A stretch of 64,000 nt of DNA, taken from Piliocolobus tephrosceles. Taxonomy: Eukaryota; Chordata; Mammalia; Primates; Cercopithecidae. This document shows positions 25,031 through 35,624 of this stretch, piece by piece. Position 1 is the first letter of the stretch; every line of letters begins with the position of its first letter. Both the position numbers and the translations under genes were made by a program. The stretch spans positions 15,416,049-15,480,048 of the forward strand of contig NC_045436.1 in the NCBI RefSeq assembly GCF_002776525.5. The letters are read 5' to 3'. The notes beneath the pieces are model-generated. The model did not search any database. It was not told the DNA's origin and saw only the letters and a program-made list of their open reading frames with translations.

Positions 25031-26004
25031 AAGAAAAAAGAATAAAGAAAACATAAAAACTTTCTCAGATTAAAAAACTCAGGGAGTTTGTCACTTTTAG
25101 ACATGCTCTAACAAGAAATGCTAACAGGAGTTCTTCAAGTAAACCGAAGATACTAAACCAACAGTATGAAAGCAGATGAAAGTATACATCTCACTGCTGA
25201 AAGTAAACATGTAAACAAACACAGAACATTGCAGTACTGAAATGTGTGGCACATAAATCTCATTGAACACTAGTATATAAATTAAAAGACAAAAATAGTA
25301 TGAATAACTATAACAACCACAGAAATTTGTTAATAGAAACAATAAAGAAGTAAAATCTGAAATCAATTACATATATTGGTGAGGAAGAGTGGGGAGGAAT
25401 GTAGAGATTCTGAATGTGAATGAAGTTAAGTTGTTACTAGTTTTAAAAAGCCTGCTATAACTGCATAATATTTGATGCAAACCCCATGGTAACCAAAATA
25501 AAAAGGAGTAAATCAACAAAAAAGAGAAAAAAGAAATCAAAGCATTCTACCACAATCATCAAATCACAAAGACAACCAACAAGAGAAAACAAGAGAACCA
25601 GAAAGCAAATAGAAAACTGAATAAAATGGAAACAACCAAGTACTTAATTATTAAAAATTATTACTTTAAATTTTTAATAATTAAGGGCTCTCAAAAGACA
25701 TGGAATGGCTGAAATGGATAATAAAAACACCACCCAACTATACGCTATCTACAAGAGACTCTAACATTTAAGGACACACATAGGCTAAAAGTGAAGGGAT
25801 TAAGAAAGATACTCCATGCAAACTATAACCAAAAGAGAGCAGGGTTGCTATCTATATCTATATCAGACAAAATAGACTTTAAGTCGACAACTGTCAAAAG
25901 AGACAAAGAAGGCATTATATAATAGTAAAAGGGTCAATAGAAAGATATAACAACTAAACATACATATGCACCCAACATCAAAGCACCTTAAAATATACAG
26001 CAAA

Positions 26005-26215
26005 CACTAATAGATTTGAAGGAAGAAATAGCTATCAATACAATGTAGAAGGAGACTTGGATACATCACTCTCTGTAATGTACAGGTCATCCAGACAGAA
26101 CGCCAAAAGCAAACATTGATAGAGTTGAAGGAAGAAATAGATATCAATACGATATAGAAGGAGATTTTGATACATCACTGTCTATAATGTACTGGTCATC
26201 TGGACAGAATACCAA
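26005..26215 (+). repeat. Diverged tandem duplication in L1M (about 105-base unit)
   Basis: The blocks ttgaaggaagaaatag, atcaatac, tagaaggaga and gatacatcact occur in the same order at about 26005-26105 and 26115-26215. Confidence 0.85.
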
Positions 26216-26646
26216 CAAGTAAATCGCAAACTATACAACACTTTAGACCAAACAGACCTAACATGCATATAGAGAATATGAGACCCAACGATAGCAAAAT
26301 AATCATTCTTCTCAAGAGCACATGAAACATTTTCTATAACTGATCACAGCCTAGGTCACAAAACAAGTCCTAACAAATTTAAGAAGACTAAAAACATTCT
26401 AAGGACTTTGATCACGATGGAATAAAACTAGAAATCAATAATAGAAAGAAAATGGGAAAATTCACAAATACAGGGAAATTAAATAACATTATGAAATAAT
26501 ACTGGGTCAAAGAAGAAGTCAAAACAGAAATTATAAAATATCTCAAGACAAACAATAATAAAAACACAGTATACCCAACTATATAGGATGCAGTAAAAGC
26601 AGAGTAAGAGAAGTGTTTATAGCAATAAATGGATTAAGAAGAAAGA

Positions 26647-26945
26647 GGCAGGACATGGCGGCTCACGCCTATAATCCTAGCACTTTGGGGGGCTGAGGCA
26701 GGCGGATCATGAGGTCAAGAGATAGGGACCATCCTGGCCAACATGGTGAAACCCCGTCTCTACTAAACATACAAAACTTAGCTGAGCGTGGTGGTGCACA
26801 CCTGTAGTTCCATCTACTCGGGAGGCTAAGGCAGGAGAATCACTTGAACCCAGAAGGCAGAGGTTGCAGTGAGCCAAGATCATTGTGCCACTGCACTCCA
26901 GCCTGGTGACAGAGCGAGACTCTGTCAAAAAAAAAAAAAAAGAAA
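26647..26945 (+). mobile_element. Alu (AluS-like)
   Basis: Sense Alu from ggcaggacatggcggctcac to the A-tail, inserted in the L1M. Confidence 0.93.
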
Positions 26946-28675
26946 GAAAAGATATCAATAAACAACCTAACTTTACACCTCAAGGAACTAGAAAAAGAAC
27001 AAACTAAATCCAAAATTGGCAGAAGGAAGAAAATAATAAACATTAGATCAGAAATAAATGAAATAGAAAATTGAAAAACAATTTCAAAAATTGACAAAAC
27101 TAAAAGTTCCTCTTTTGAAAAGACAAACTAAATCAGCAAATCTTTGGCTAGACTTTAAAAATAGAAGACTCAAAATTAGAAATCAAAGAGGAGACAACTG
27201 ATCCCACAGATATAAAAAGTATCATAAGGGACTATCATGAATAATTACATGCCATCAAACTGGACAATCTAAAAAAAATAGATAAATTCCTAGAAAACTA
27301 TAACTTACCAAGACTGAATCAAGAAGAAATAGAATGCCTGAATAGACAATAACAAAAAAGGAGATTGAAGGAATAATCAAAAATTCCCACAAAGAAAAGC
27401 CAAGAGCCAGACACCTTCTAGCAAACATTTAAAGAAAAATTAATACAAAACCTTCTTAAATATATCTTTAAAAAAAAAAAGAAGAGTGAACAGTTCCAAA
27501 GACATTCTGAGGCTTGCATCACCCTGACACCAAAGCCAGACAAAGACACTACAAGAAAACTACAGTCTAATATATTTGATGAATATAGATGCAAAAATCC
27601 TCAACAAAATGTTAGCAAACAAAACACAACAGCACACTAAAAGAATCATATACCATGACCAAGTGGGATTTTTCTTTGTGATATAAGGATGGTTCAACAC
27701 ATGACAACCAACCAATGTGATATACTGCATTAATAGAATGAAGGATAAAACTCACATGGGCATCTCCACAGATGCAGAAAAAGCACTTCACAAAATTAGA
27801 TACTCTCTCATGATAAAAACTTTCAATAAATTCGGTATGGAAGAACCTTATAGCAAATTAGGTAAAGGAAGAACAAAATAAAGTCCATTTATGAGAAGCC
27901 CACAGCTAACATACTTAAAGGTAAAAAACTGAAAGCTTTCCCCATAAGATCAGGAACAAGGCAAGGAGAGGCTACTTTAGCCTCTCCTATTCAGTGTAGT
28001 ATTTTTAAGTTCTAGCCAGAATAACTAGGTAAGACAAAGAAATTAAAAACATCCAAATCAAAGAGAAGAGGTAAAATGATTTACCTGTTTGCAGATGACA
28101 TGATCTTATATGTAGAAAACCTTAGGGACCCCAACAAAAATGTGAGAATAAACAAATTTGGCTTTAAAAAAGAAGGAAATCCTGCCATTTGCAACAACAT
28201 GGATGAACCTGAAGGATGTTGTGCTAAGTGAAATAAGCTAAACACAAAAAGACAAATATTGTATTATCTCAATATATGTGAAATCTAAAATAGTCAAATA
28301 CAAGCAGAGAATAGAATGGTGTTTGCAAGGGAATTTGGGGAGAACAAAATGAGGAGCTGTTGTTCAAAGGGTACAAAGCTTCAGTTATACAAAATAAACA
28401 AGATCTGGAGGTACAACCCAGTGTCTGCGATTAGCAATATTGCATTCTTAAAATTTTGCTAAGAAGTTAGATCTAATGTTAAGTGCTCTTATCACAAAAG
28501 GTGAAAAAAAGATGGATAGAAGGAAACTTTTCAAGGTGTTGGCATTGATTTCTTATAGTAATAATAGTTGGATGGTTTTACCATATCTACTTATCTCCAA
28601 ACAGAAATTGTATACATTAAATGTCTATAGCTTTCTGTATGTCAATCAGACCTCAATAAACAGGTTAAAAAATGA

Positions 28676-29284
28676 AGCAGCGCCAGATCCCTGCACATAC
28701 ACCTCTAAAAATAGTCCCTTTGTATATAAAGCAACCCAAATTTTCCCCTTCTGAGTGTGTTATCTACTTAAAGGCCTGGACTACAGAATCCAAGTTTTCA
28801 CTTTTCACCCAAAGTTTTCCCTTCTCACACACAGAATTTTGTCCTTCAGTGAGCAGATGCAAGAAGAGAATTTCAGAAATTACCTTTAAATACTACATTC
28901 TTATCTATACCTGGTGTTACCAGCTCTACCTAATTCATTTCATCTTCTTTCTTCTCAAGAAATTATAGAAACAGAAAGGTTAAATTACTGTAAAACACTT
29001 GAAAACATATTGTCAGCACAAAATAATTATAATTATCCTTTAATAAATTGCACCTTCTGAACAATTTTTGTCACTTTTTGATCTTCGTGTATTAATAAGT
29101 TAATACATGTAAATCATAACCAGAAGGGAAAATCAAAACATTCCATCTACCAAGTAATGATGAAAAATAGAATGTGTGTGATTTAGTTAATTTAAAATAT
29201 TATGGAAAGCAACAAATAACAGAAATGGTATCTGTGATAAATTTCCTGGACCTGGACAAGGATGTTTGGTGATATCTCAAGCTC
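28676..29284. other. CEP44 intron 1 stretch with no recognised feature
   Basis: AT-rich sequence right of the L1M 3' end. Open frames at 28476-28968 start within the L1 tail and show no domain. Confidence 0.6.
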
Positions 29285-29480
29285 TTCAAAACCTTTGCAC
29301 ATGCCATTTCTTCAAGCTTGAAGAGATACAGAGCAACTCCTTCCCTCTCCCATTCTCCATCTGGCTAATACCCCTTGGCATCCTGCTTAAATGTCACAAC
29401 CTCAAATAAGTCTTAGATCCCAAACTAATTAATCCTCCTCATTAATTTTCTCTAATAGACCCAGTTCTTTTCCTTCTTCG
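29285..29480 (+). mobile_element. L2 3' region fragment
   Basis: The landmarks aaaacctttgcacatgcc, ccttggcatcctgcttaaat and gtcacaacctcaaataagtc follow the L2 consensus order. It abuts the left arm of the inverted repeat. Confidence 0.65.
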
Positions 29481-29492
29481 TACTTATCATAA

Positions 29493-29808
29493 TAAAGAAC
29501 CAAAATCTGTGCCTAGGGACCAAAAGAGCACTCTACCTGAAAAGCAACACTCACCCTTGTCATTTCTCAGCTTTATTTCAGAATGAGCTGGGTTACTACC
29601 TGGGGTCCCAAAACGACCTATATCCCAATGGCCTAGAAGCAGAAGGAATACACTCATTCCCACTCTTGATGCTGATTCTTCACTTTAATTTAAAGCAACC
29701 ACCATTGTCACTCAAGATGTTTTGCAGTCATCGGTCCCAAACTCCTGCTGGTTGGCCAAGTAGAAAAGGTGAACAGGGAAAAAAGGGCAAGAAATTCAAA
29801 ATATCTAC
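29493..29808 (+). repeat. Inverted repeat, left arm (in CEP44 intron 1)
   Basis: About 316 bases align to the reverse complement of 33335-33709. Shared blocks include cttgtcatttctcag, cccaatggcctagaa, tgtcactcaagatg and ggtgaacagg, in the same order. I judge identity at roughly 75-80% by eye, with a gap of about 50 bases in this arm after 'ggttggcca'. Similarity fades at 'aaagaacc' on the left and 'aaaatatcta' on the right. No family name comes to mind. Confidence 0.85.
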
Positions 29809-29809
29809 G

Positions 29810-32474
29810 CCTTTCACAGAAAGAGTAAATTGGTACAATTATTTTGGAAAACTTATTGGCGATATCTACTAAAAGCTGACATATATAGGGTCTATGAAAC
29901 AGGAATATGACTCTGAAGAATGTACACAACAGAAAAACATATACGTGAACCAAAAGATTTGAATGAACTGAGACTTTAAACAAAATGATTCATTTTTTAA
30001 AAACTACCCCAAAAGTAATAGCATGGAGTTTATTTCTAAATGACTAAATTTCTTGCATGGAGTGGGGCTTTCATTAGATTTTCAAAGGAGATTTTTCCCA
30101 AAGAAGAGGCATAAGTAGGTATATAAAGGATTAAGAACCTTTGCTAGAAGGAGATAGGCTTCTGAACTATAAAAGTCTAGTCAGCCAGTAAGGTGAAACT
30201 CAGTAAGTTACATAAAAACATCTACCACAACTGTCCATGGACACTTCATAGAAGAAAAGCAATACATAACAATACCTTGAGTAATGAACCCTTTGAAAAT
30301 GAAGCTCCCTTAAAATGAAGTCATTACATAAAATGAAAACAGAACAATTCATAAATCAGGTGAAGCTGGGTTAGCGTTTTCCTTCAATTCGCATTCCCCA
30401 GCTGTCCAGGATACAAATCATCCCTTTACACACCTTTTCTCTATCTTTAAATAAGGACAGGTAAAAAGGCTAGCAATTTACAAAATCCTAAATTTAGTAA
30501 GCTTCCTACTTTAAGCCCCTAGCCCCTCATTTCCATAGCTATTTCCCCAGGGTAGAGCAACTGCTCCCTCTCTTTATGAACCTTTCTGTTTCTAGTCAGT
30601 TCTCCTTTACCAACATGGTAGGGAAGAGCTTATTGAATATACTTTTACAGACTTGTGCATGCACATTTTAGTCACTATTTTTCAGCCAATCAATTACTTC
30701 AACTAAACATTTACATTTTTAGTCGGAGATAATTTTAGGTAGCGTCAAATGGGAGATAACTAGAAAAAAGAGAGTCATCCTGAAATCACATTATACAAAA
30801 CACTGGCTAAGAAGGTAAATCCTCTTTAGTATCCTTTAGGATGACTGAGGGTGGATGGACACACGGAAGTCTAAAAGAGATTTCCCAAGATCAGCCTTGA
30901 CTTTCCTGAAAAACACAAAGTGAGGACTATTCTGGCCTTAACTGCAAAAAATGTATTCTTGGATTTTGCCACTGGCCAATATAGTAGGTCTGAGCTTCTT
31001 TCAGGTTCCAGACCCATCTATGTTAACACAATTCTTCTAGGGATACCTTCTTCTCATTATGACACTGTGTAACTTTAACGTAAATTCTATGTCTTTCCAG
31101 ACTTCCTTTAGTCCTTCCAGATGAATATTCCATTTTCCCAGTGCAAGTAATTTTGTTTTATGCAACACTTTATGATATTTTCTCACCTTTCCTTTTTCTG
31201 ACATCTTGGGAAACATTTCAGTGTCTCTTACATGATTTTTACCTCTGGTAATGAAATTTCTGACAACAAAGTGTGTCTCTCTTTAGTACCAGCAGAATAA
31301 ATATTTTGAAGAGTAATACAAGTAGAGCTTGTGAAGGAGGTAAGTGATAGGAGACAGAAAAATAAAGGGATTTAAAACTGGGATTATTACAGAATAAAAT
31401 TACAGCTACTGCTCTACATTCTCTTAAAGGGTTTTACTAAGTCTATTATAAAATTCAAAAGTCCTAAAAACAAGACATTAAAAGAAGCCAATCTATTATG
31501 TACATTTTAACACCTTACTTTCATTAATGAAAAATACTTTTAAAAATTTAACATTTTCAACTTACAGCACTGATCAAAGGAAAACTGAGGAAAAAAGGAG
31601 ATACCACTCAGCTTGCAGCATAGATTCAATAATAAAGCTCTCAATATCCCTTTTTAGCTTCTTTCCTTGTCTACGAGTCAGATCTGCGCAACTGAACTTG
31701 TGGGAGAGGTTGTGAAAATGGTGTACTCTAGCAGTTTAAGATTTTCAACATCTCTCAATCTCATTGTTGTTAGAGGTCGTTAAAACAGTGCCTCCCAATA
31801 GAATGTCACTGGACCAGAGTGATTTTTGTTTAGAATGAAGCAACTACAATGACTTTATTAATAGTCATTGGCTAAGAGTTTGTGACATAGCACATAACGC
31901 TCGATATTATCTAAAAACACGTATCAAAAACAGAAAAGATGAGAAAAAAAGTTTATGAAACTGCAAAAGATACTAGGGAAATAATTCTCTAAGAGATAGG
32001 AGAGAGGTCACAGAAAGGCAAAGCACTGAGAAAGCTGGGTGGGAGTGGGGAGGAGTAAGAGACAAGTAAAGAGTTCAATGGGACTGCTGTGTTCACATAC
32101 AAAATTAAAAGGTCTGCAGATAATTTGGGGCGGGGGGGGGGAGCGCCATAATTCCAGAGTAAAAGAGGGTAACAATTTCAAGACTAACTTATTATAGTGA
32201 GGGAAAAATCTGTAGCCTTCAATAAAGGTAGAGAAATATTTGAAAAGCTGGGGAAATGCAAACAAGGAAAACACGAACTGCTGTCGGGAGCCGGATGTAT
32301 CCTCACCCCAGAGGATCCAATAGCAATCAGTAAGCCTGTAACTTTCCAACCCTAAGTCACAACCTAATTCTGATAGGATGAGCTGCCAGGATACTTCCCA
32401 CTTCCTTGTGACTAAAAGCTTACACTAGTTGGGTGTATGAGCAAAGCTCCCCTCCCGCTACTTGATTTAAAAGA
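29810..32474. other. CEP44 intron 1, promoter-proximal; no gene seen
   Basis: Mostly unique AT-rich sequence. A G-rich tract (ggggcgggggggggg, 32127-32141) sits about 450 bases from the CEP44 exon 1 candidate. The 113-residue antisense frame at 32008-32349 has no recognisable domain. Confidence 0.6.
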
Positions 32475-32587
32475 ATGAAAAGGCGGACCCAGTCATTCGT
32501 CCCCGCCCAGGGTCTTTATAAGGGCGGCGGAGAGAGGCGACCTCTGCCCAATATAGAGCGCAGCCTTGCGGTCTCCTCGGGGCTCAC

Positions 32588-33000
32588 CCAGCAGCCACCA
32601 CCAAAGAAGCCGGTTTCAAAGGCCCAGCACGACAGGGACAGGAGGAGGGAGCGTATGCAACCACTGACAGTCACCAGAGTCCAGCCTCCCGCAACAAGTT
32701 GCTACAGCCAAGCGCCTGCGTCCAGACTCGCTTCTCGCGCCGACCGTTTGTATCTGGAATTGTGGGTTCCTGCCCGCCACGCACCGCGGCAAGACCTTCA
32801 AAGCTGCGGGCTTCTCTGCGCTCCAGGATTCCTCGCTGCAGATTCCACACCGCGTTCGTCAAGACTCCTGTGAAAAGCGACTCTGCTGAGAGCCTTCTCA
32901 ATGGCCAGTCCAATTCTAACTTGCAGCTGAGAAGTTTTTCTGATCTTGATGGTCAGAGGGGCTCGTGCTGCGAAGTGAGAAACAAGAAATCTATAGTGAA
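32588..33000 (-). ncRNA. CEP44: Candidate CEP44 non-coding first exon (5'UTR)
   Basis: Inference from position and a splice signal. On the minus strand, the CpG-rich block contains a good donor, CTGG|GTGAGC, with the exon ending at 32588. That could splice to the acceptor at 19064, giving a 5'UTR exon ahead of the coding exon. The upstream limit (transcription start) is not fixed by the sequence; 33000 is a placeholder just inside the ETS/CRE-like motifs. The open frames across this block in several frames reflect high GC and few stops. Other donors are possible. Confidence 0.4.
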
Positions 33001-33099
33001 TTGTAAACAACGGAAATAAAAATGCGTCTCAGTTAAGAGTTGGAGCCTAACGTCACTTCCGGCAACAATAGGAAACGTCAAAACTAGGGCAGTCGGCAG

Positions 33100-33321
33100 T
33101 TCTGGCTCCTGCAGCTGGAGGTGCCCTGAGTTCTGAGGGTCGTAGTGCTGTTTCTGGTATTCTCATTGCGGTCACCTCCACCGGTGTGGACAAGTAAAGT
33201 TTGAACCGGCTTCTCCATGGCCTGGGCACCAGTTCCCGGCTGACCTATTTTCTTTTTGGCTAAAAGCCCCCGCCCAGAGGCCGATTCGTCGCGGCGGCGG
33301 TGGAGATCGCAGGTCGCTCAG
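33100..33321 (+). ncRNA. FBXO8: Candidate FBXO8 non-coding first exon (5'UTR)
   Basis: Inference. The GC-rich block ends with GCTCAG|GTACAG, a good splice donor at 33321/33322, which can join the acceptor at 60230 just eight bases before the FBXO8 ATG. Alternative donors exist, for example GGACAA|GTAAAG near 33195. The transcription start is not visible; the ETS-like ACTTCCGG at 33055 sits just upstream. The intron's first 400 bases are one arm of the inverted repeat. Confidence 0.45.
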
Positions 33322-33334
33322 GTACAGGAGTCAA

Positions 33335-33709
33335 TCTAAATATTTCAGATCTCTTGCCCTTTTCCTGTTCACCTTCACTTTTCTCGAAAATAAAGACAAC
33401 CAGTGCTTGCCAGTTGGCCGAAACTGGCCGACCACCAAGAGTTTGGGACCAATGACAGTGCAAAGCATCTTGAGTGACAGCGGTGGTGGCTCATTAAAGT
33501 GAGGTATCAGTGTCAAGAGGCGGGACTGGGTGTGTTCCTTCTGTTTCTAGGCCATTGGGGTGTAGTTCGGTTTAGGACTCCAAGTAGTAACCCAGTGTCG
33601 TTGTGAAATAAACCTGAGAAATGACAAGGGTTACTTTCTTCAGGTCCAAGTGTTGGTTTTCGGGTCGAGTGTTATTTTGGTTCCTAGACACAGTTTTTGG
33701 TTCTTTACC
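33335..33709 (-). repeat. Inverted repeat, right arm (start of FBXO8 intron 1)
   Basis: Partner of 29493-29808 in opposite orientation, starting 13 bases after the candidate FBXO8 exon 1 donor. It contains an extra segment absent from the left arm that includes a perfect 7-base hairpin (GCCAGTT, loop ggccga, AACTGGC, 33409-33428). It also holds an inverted CCAAT box (ccattgg, near 33552). The arm is less CpG-rich than the promoter block but more so than the left arm. Confidence 0.85.
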
Positions 33710-35016
33710 ACTTTCCAGTAACAATGAATGCAAATACAAGTATAGTTAGGATCACGATGGATTGCTAGCTGCTACAGTCGTCAAACTTTGGTTATATAAA
33801 ACTTGGCAAGCTTTTATTTGTTTCTCAGCGACTGTGTTCTAATCTCTTAGTAGGTTCTCAACGAATAATATTTATTTGGCAAAATTACATAAATTGATCC
33901 CATTCCTCGGTCATTTAATTTTTTTACTTTTATTTTTAGGTTCTGTATGAATTTACAAATAAAATAATTGATTCTACTTGTTTTACAAGTAAAATATTCA
34001 TTTTCAAGGGTCCTAGGTGTATATCCCCAAATGAATATATCATGATTTTTATTACTGCAAAGTGAAGACAATTTATGTTTTCTATTTCAGTTTTCCTTTT
34101 CCTTCTTTTAGTGTTTGAAGTAATATATTTCTGAGGTAGGAGCTCTATACACTCCTCAACTCTACCCTTCAAGAAAATGATACACGGAATAGAGTAGGTT
34201 TCAGAATAAAGAATAGATAAGTTTTATTTTTTTTTTCATATTTTGTCAGAAATTCATCTTTAGCCAGTTAACTTGACAATATGTCTGATGAGGTACTTCA
34301 TTAGTTGTCTTGCTGGATAACAAATTACCCTCAAATTTACCCCAGCTTAAAACAACAAATATTATCCGTTTCTGTACGTCAGGAATTAGGGTGCATTTGT
34401 AACTTCATTTAATAATAACTTAGAGCAAATTAACTAATATTACTTGGGGCCCTTGGATCAATTGAAATACTTCCACAAAATATTATAATAACTTCTAGAT
34501 AATACAAAACGTTGATCATAATTTATTATATATGACCACTTTAATGGGGAATGTGTGTTCACTCTTGCTGGATTAAAAGATATTTTCCTCATTTTACAAT
34601 ATAAAAACATTGAATTACCAAATCTTTAATCACAGAGTATTGAAATTAGTCATTCAGATTTGTAACTCTGTGGTTTATTGTTTAACCAACTGCTATTGTG
34701 CCACTAATTTTTTCCTCATTTTGATTCAAATTTGGAAACTGACACTATTCCATTGACTGACCCATGATAATGCATCAAAATCATTAATACTAAAGTCTAA
34801 GAATTATGCATTTAACTTGTGTTTCTTTTTCTTGAATTATTTTACTTAAATAATTTTTTAAGCAATTTAAATGAAATATATCTATTTCTGGACATTTATG
34901 TTCACTTTCTTTTTCGTTTTGCTCTCATTGTTTTGTTTTTCTGACAAATTTCTTGACATAGCTCTCTAATAAACTGAAACATTTTTGGCTGACTTGAATA
35001 AATTTATATCATATTT
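33710..35016. other. FBXO8 intron 1 start; no gene seen
   Basis: AT-rich sequence. Around 34290-34400, 'ggataacaaattaccc' with 'cttaaaacaacaaat' resembles an ancient interspersed repeat, but I cannot fix the family. Confidence 0.5.
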
Positions 35017-35030
35017 GGGGCAAGTACTTT

Positions 35031-35309
35031 TTTTGAGACAGATTTTTATTCTGTTGCCTAGGATGGAGTGCAGTGGGGCGAACAAGACTCACTGCAGCCT
35101 TGACCTTCTAGTTTCAAGCAATTCTCCCTCCCACGTCAGCCTTCAGAGTACCTGGGACCACAGGCACATGCCATCATGTGTGGTTAATTTTTTAAAATTT
35201 TTGTCTGACTATGCTGCCCAGGCTGGTCTTGAATTCCTGATCTCAAGCGATCCTCCTTTCACAGCCTCCCAAGGTTCTGGAATCAGGTATGAGCCACTGT
35301 GCTGGGTCT
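35031..35309 (-). mobile_element. AluJ-like
   Basis: Diverged antisense Alu with the target-site duplication ggggcaagtacttt at 35017-35030 and 35310-35323. Confidence 0.93.
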
Positions 35310-35624
35310 GGGGCAAGTACTTTACAGCAATATAGAGATAAAAATATTTGTGGTTTGGAGTTCAGGCAATAGCTTTAGGGAGTTTAACTCTGTAGTCAGC
35401 AGTTAGTATATTTTTCAAGAATAGATTGCATAGGATTCATAAGCTATTTGAGTTAAGGAACCAGATTTTAGCAAGTGAGCCAAGCGTGGAGAGACCCTAT
35501 ATGGAGTAGTGATTTGTGGAAGTCATGAATATAGGGAAAAAAGAGATGGAAAGGGCAGATGTTAAATACACACACATACACACAATCATCTCTTCTTTTA
35601 TTTATTTATTTACAGAGTTTTTTC

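Larger units (their letters stand above)
23380..28675 (+). mobile_element. Old L1M element, nearly full length in extent
   Basis: 5'UTR-like sequence from 23380, an ORF1-like stretch at about 23890-24700, endonuclease-like sequence from about 25700, RT landmarks to about 28130 (tttgcagatgacatgatctt) and an L1M-type 3' end to 28675. All frames are broken. Two Alus (24737 and 26647) and an internal duplication (about 26005-26215) interrupt it. Confidence 0.8.
1..33000 (-). other. CEP44: CEP44 gene, 5' part (minus strand, partial)
   Basis: This is the transcription unit for centrosomal protein 44, read right to left. Seven coding exons (19064-18928, 15765-15618, 14108-13962, 13563-13441, 9172-9002, 2617-2411, 1673-1598) join in frame with GT-AG introns and give residues 1-320. 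The predicted protein matches the human one I know along this length; human CEP44 is about 390 residues, so about 70 C-terminal residues lie left of base 1. Family knowledge: CEP44 sits in the proximal centriole lumen, binds microtubules, and supports centriole wall integrity and centriole-to-centrosome conversion. The first intron runs from about 32587 to 19065. The 5' end near 33000 is an estimate inside the CpG-rich promoter. FBXO8 starts divergently beside it. Confidence 0.95.
32475..33330. promoter_or_regulatory. CpG-rich bidirectional CEP44/FBXO8 promoter
   Basis: CpG density and GC rise sharply here against AT-rich surroundings, with runs such as gtcgcggcggcgg at about 33287. No TATA box is evident. 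An ETS-type site ACTTCCGG (33055-33062) and two ACGTCA CRE half-sites (33050-33055 and 33075-33080) cluster between the two genes' first-exon candidates. ETS/GABP sites are typical of housekeeping bidirectional promoters. CEP44 runs left and FBXO8 right from this block. Confidence 0.85.

Noticed and set aside
32008..32349. 113-codon antisense frame in CEP44 intron 1
   Set aside because: No recognisable domain or splice context; low-complexity Pro-rich parts come from the G-rich tract on the other strand.
32475..32873. 132-codon open frame on the plus strand over the CpG island, with others in both strands
   Set aside because: Several overlapping frames stay open because the block is GC-rich with few stops. 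No domain is visible, and the block is better explained as promoter plus 5'UTR exons.
33331..33516. Related-looking peptides from 33331-33516 (minus) and 29666-29872 (plus)
   Set aside because: They resemble each other only because they lie on the two arms of the inverted repeat. The frames shift relative to each other and there is no sign of coding constraint.
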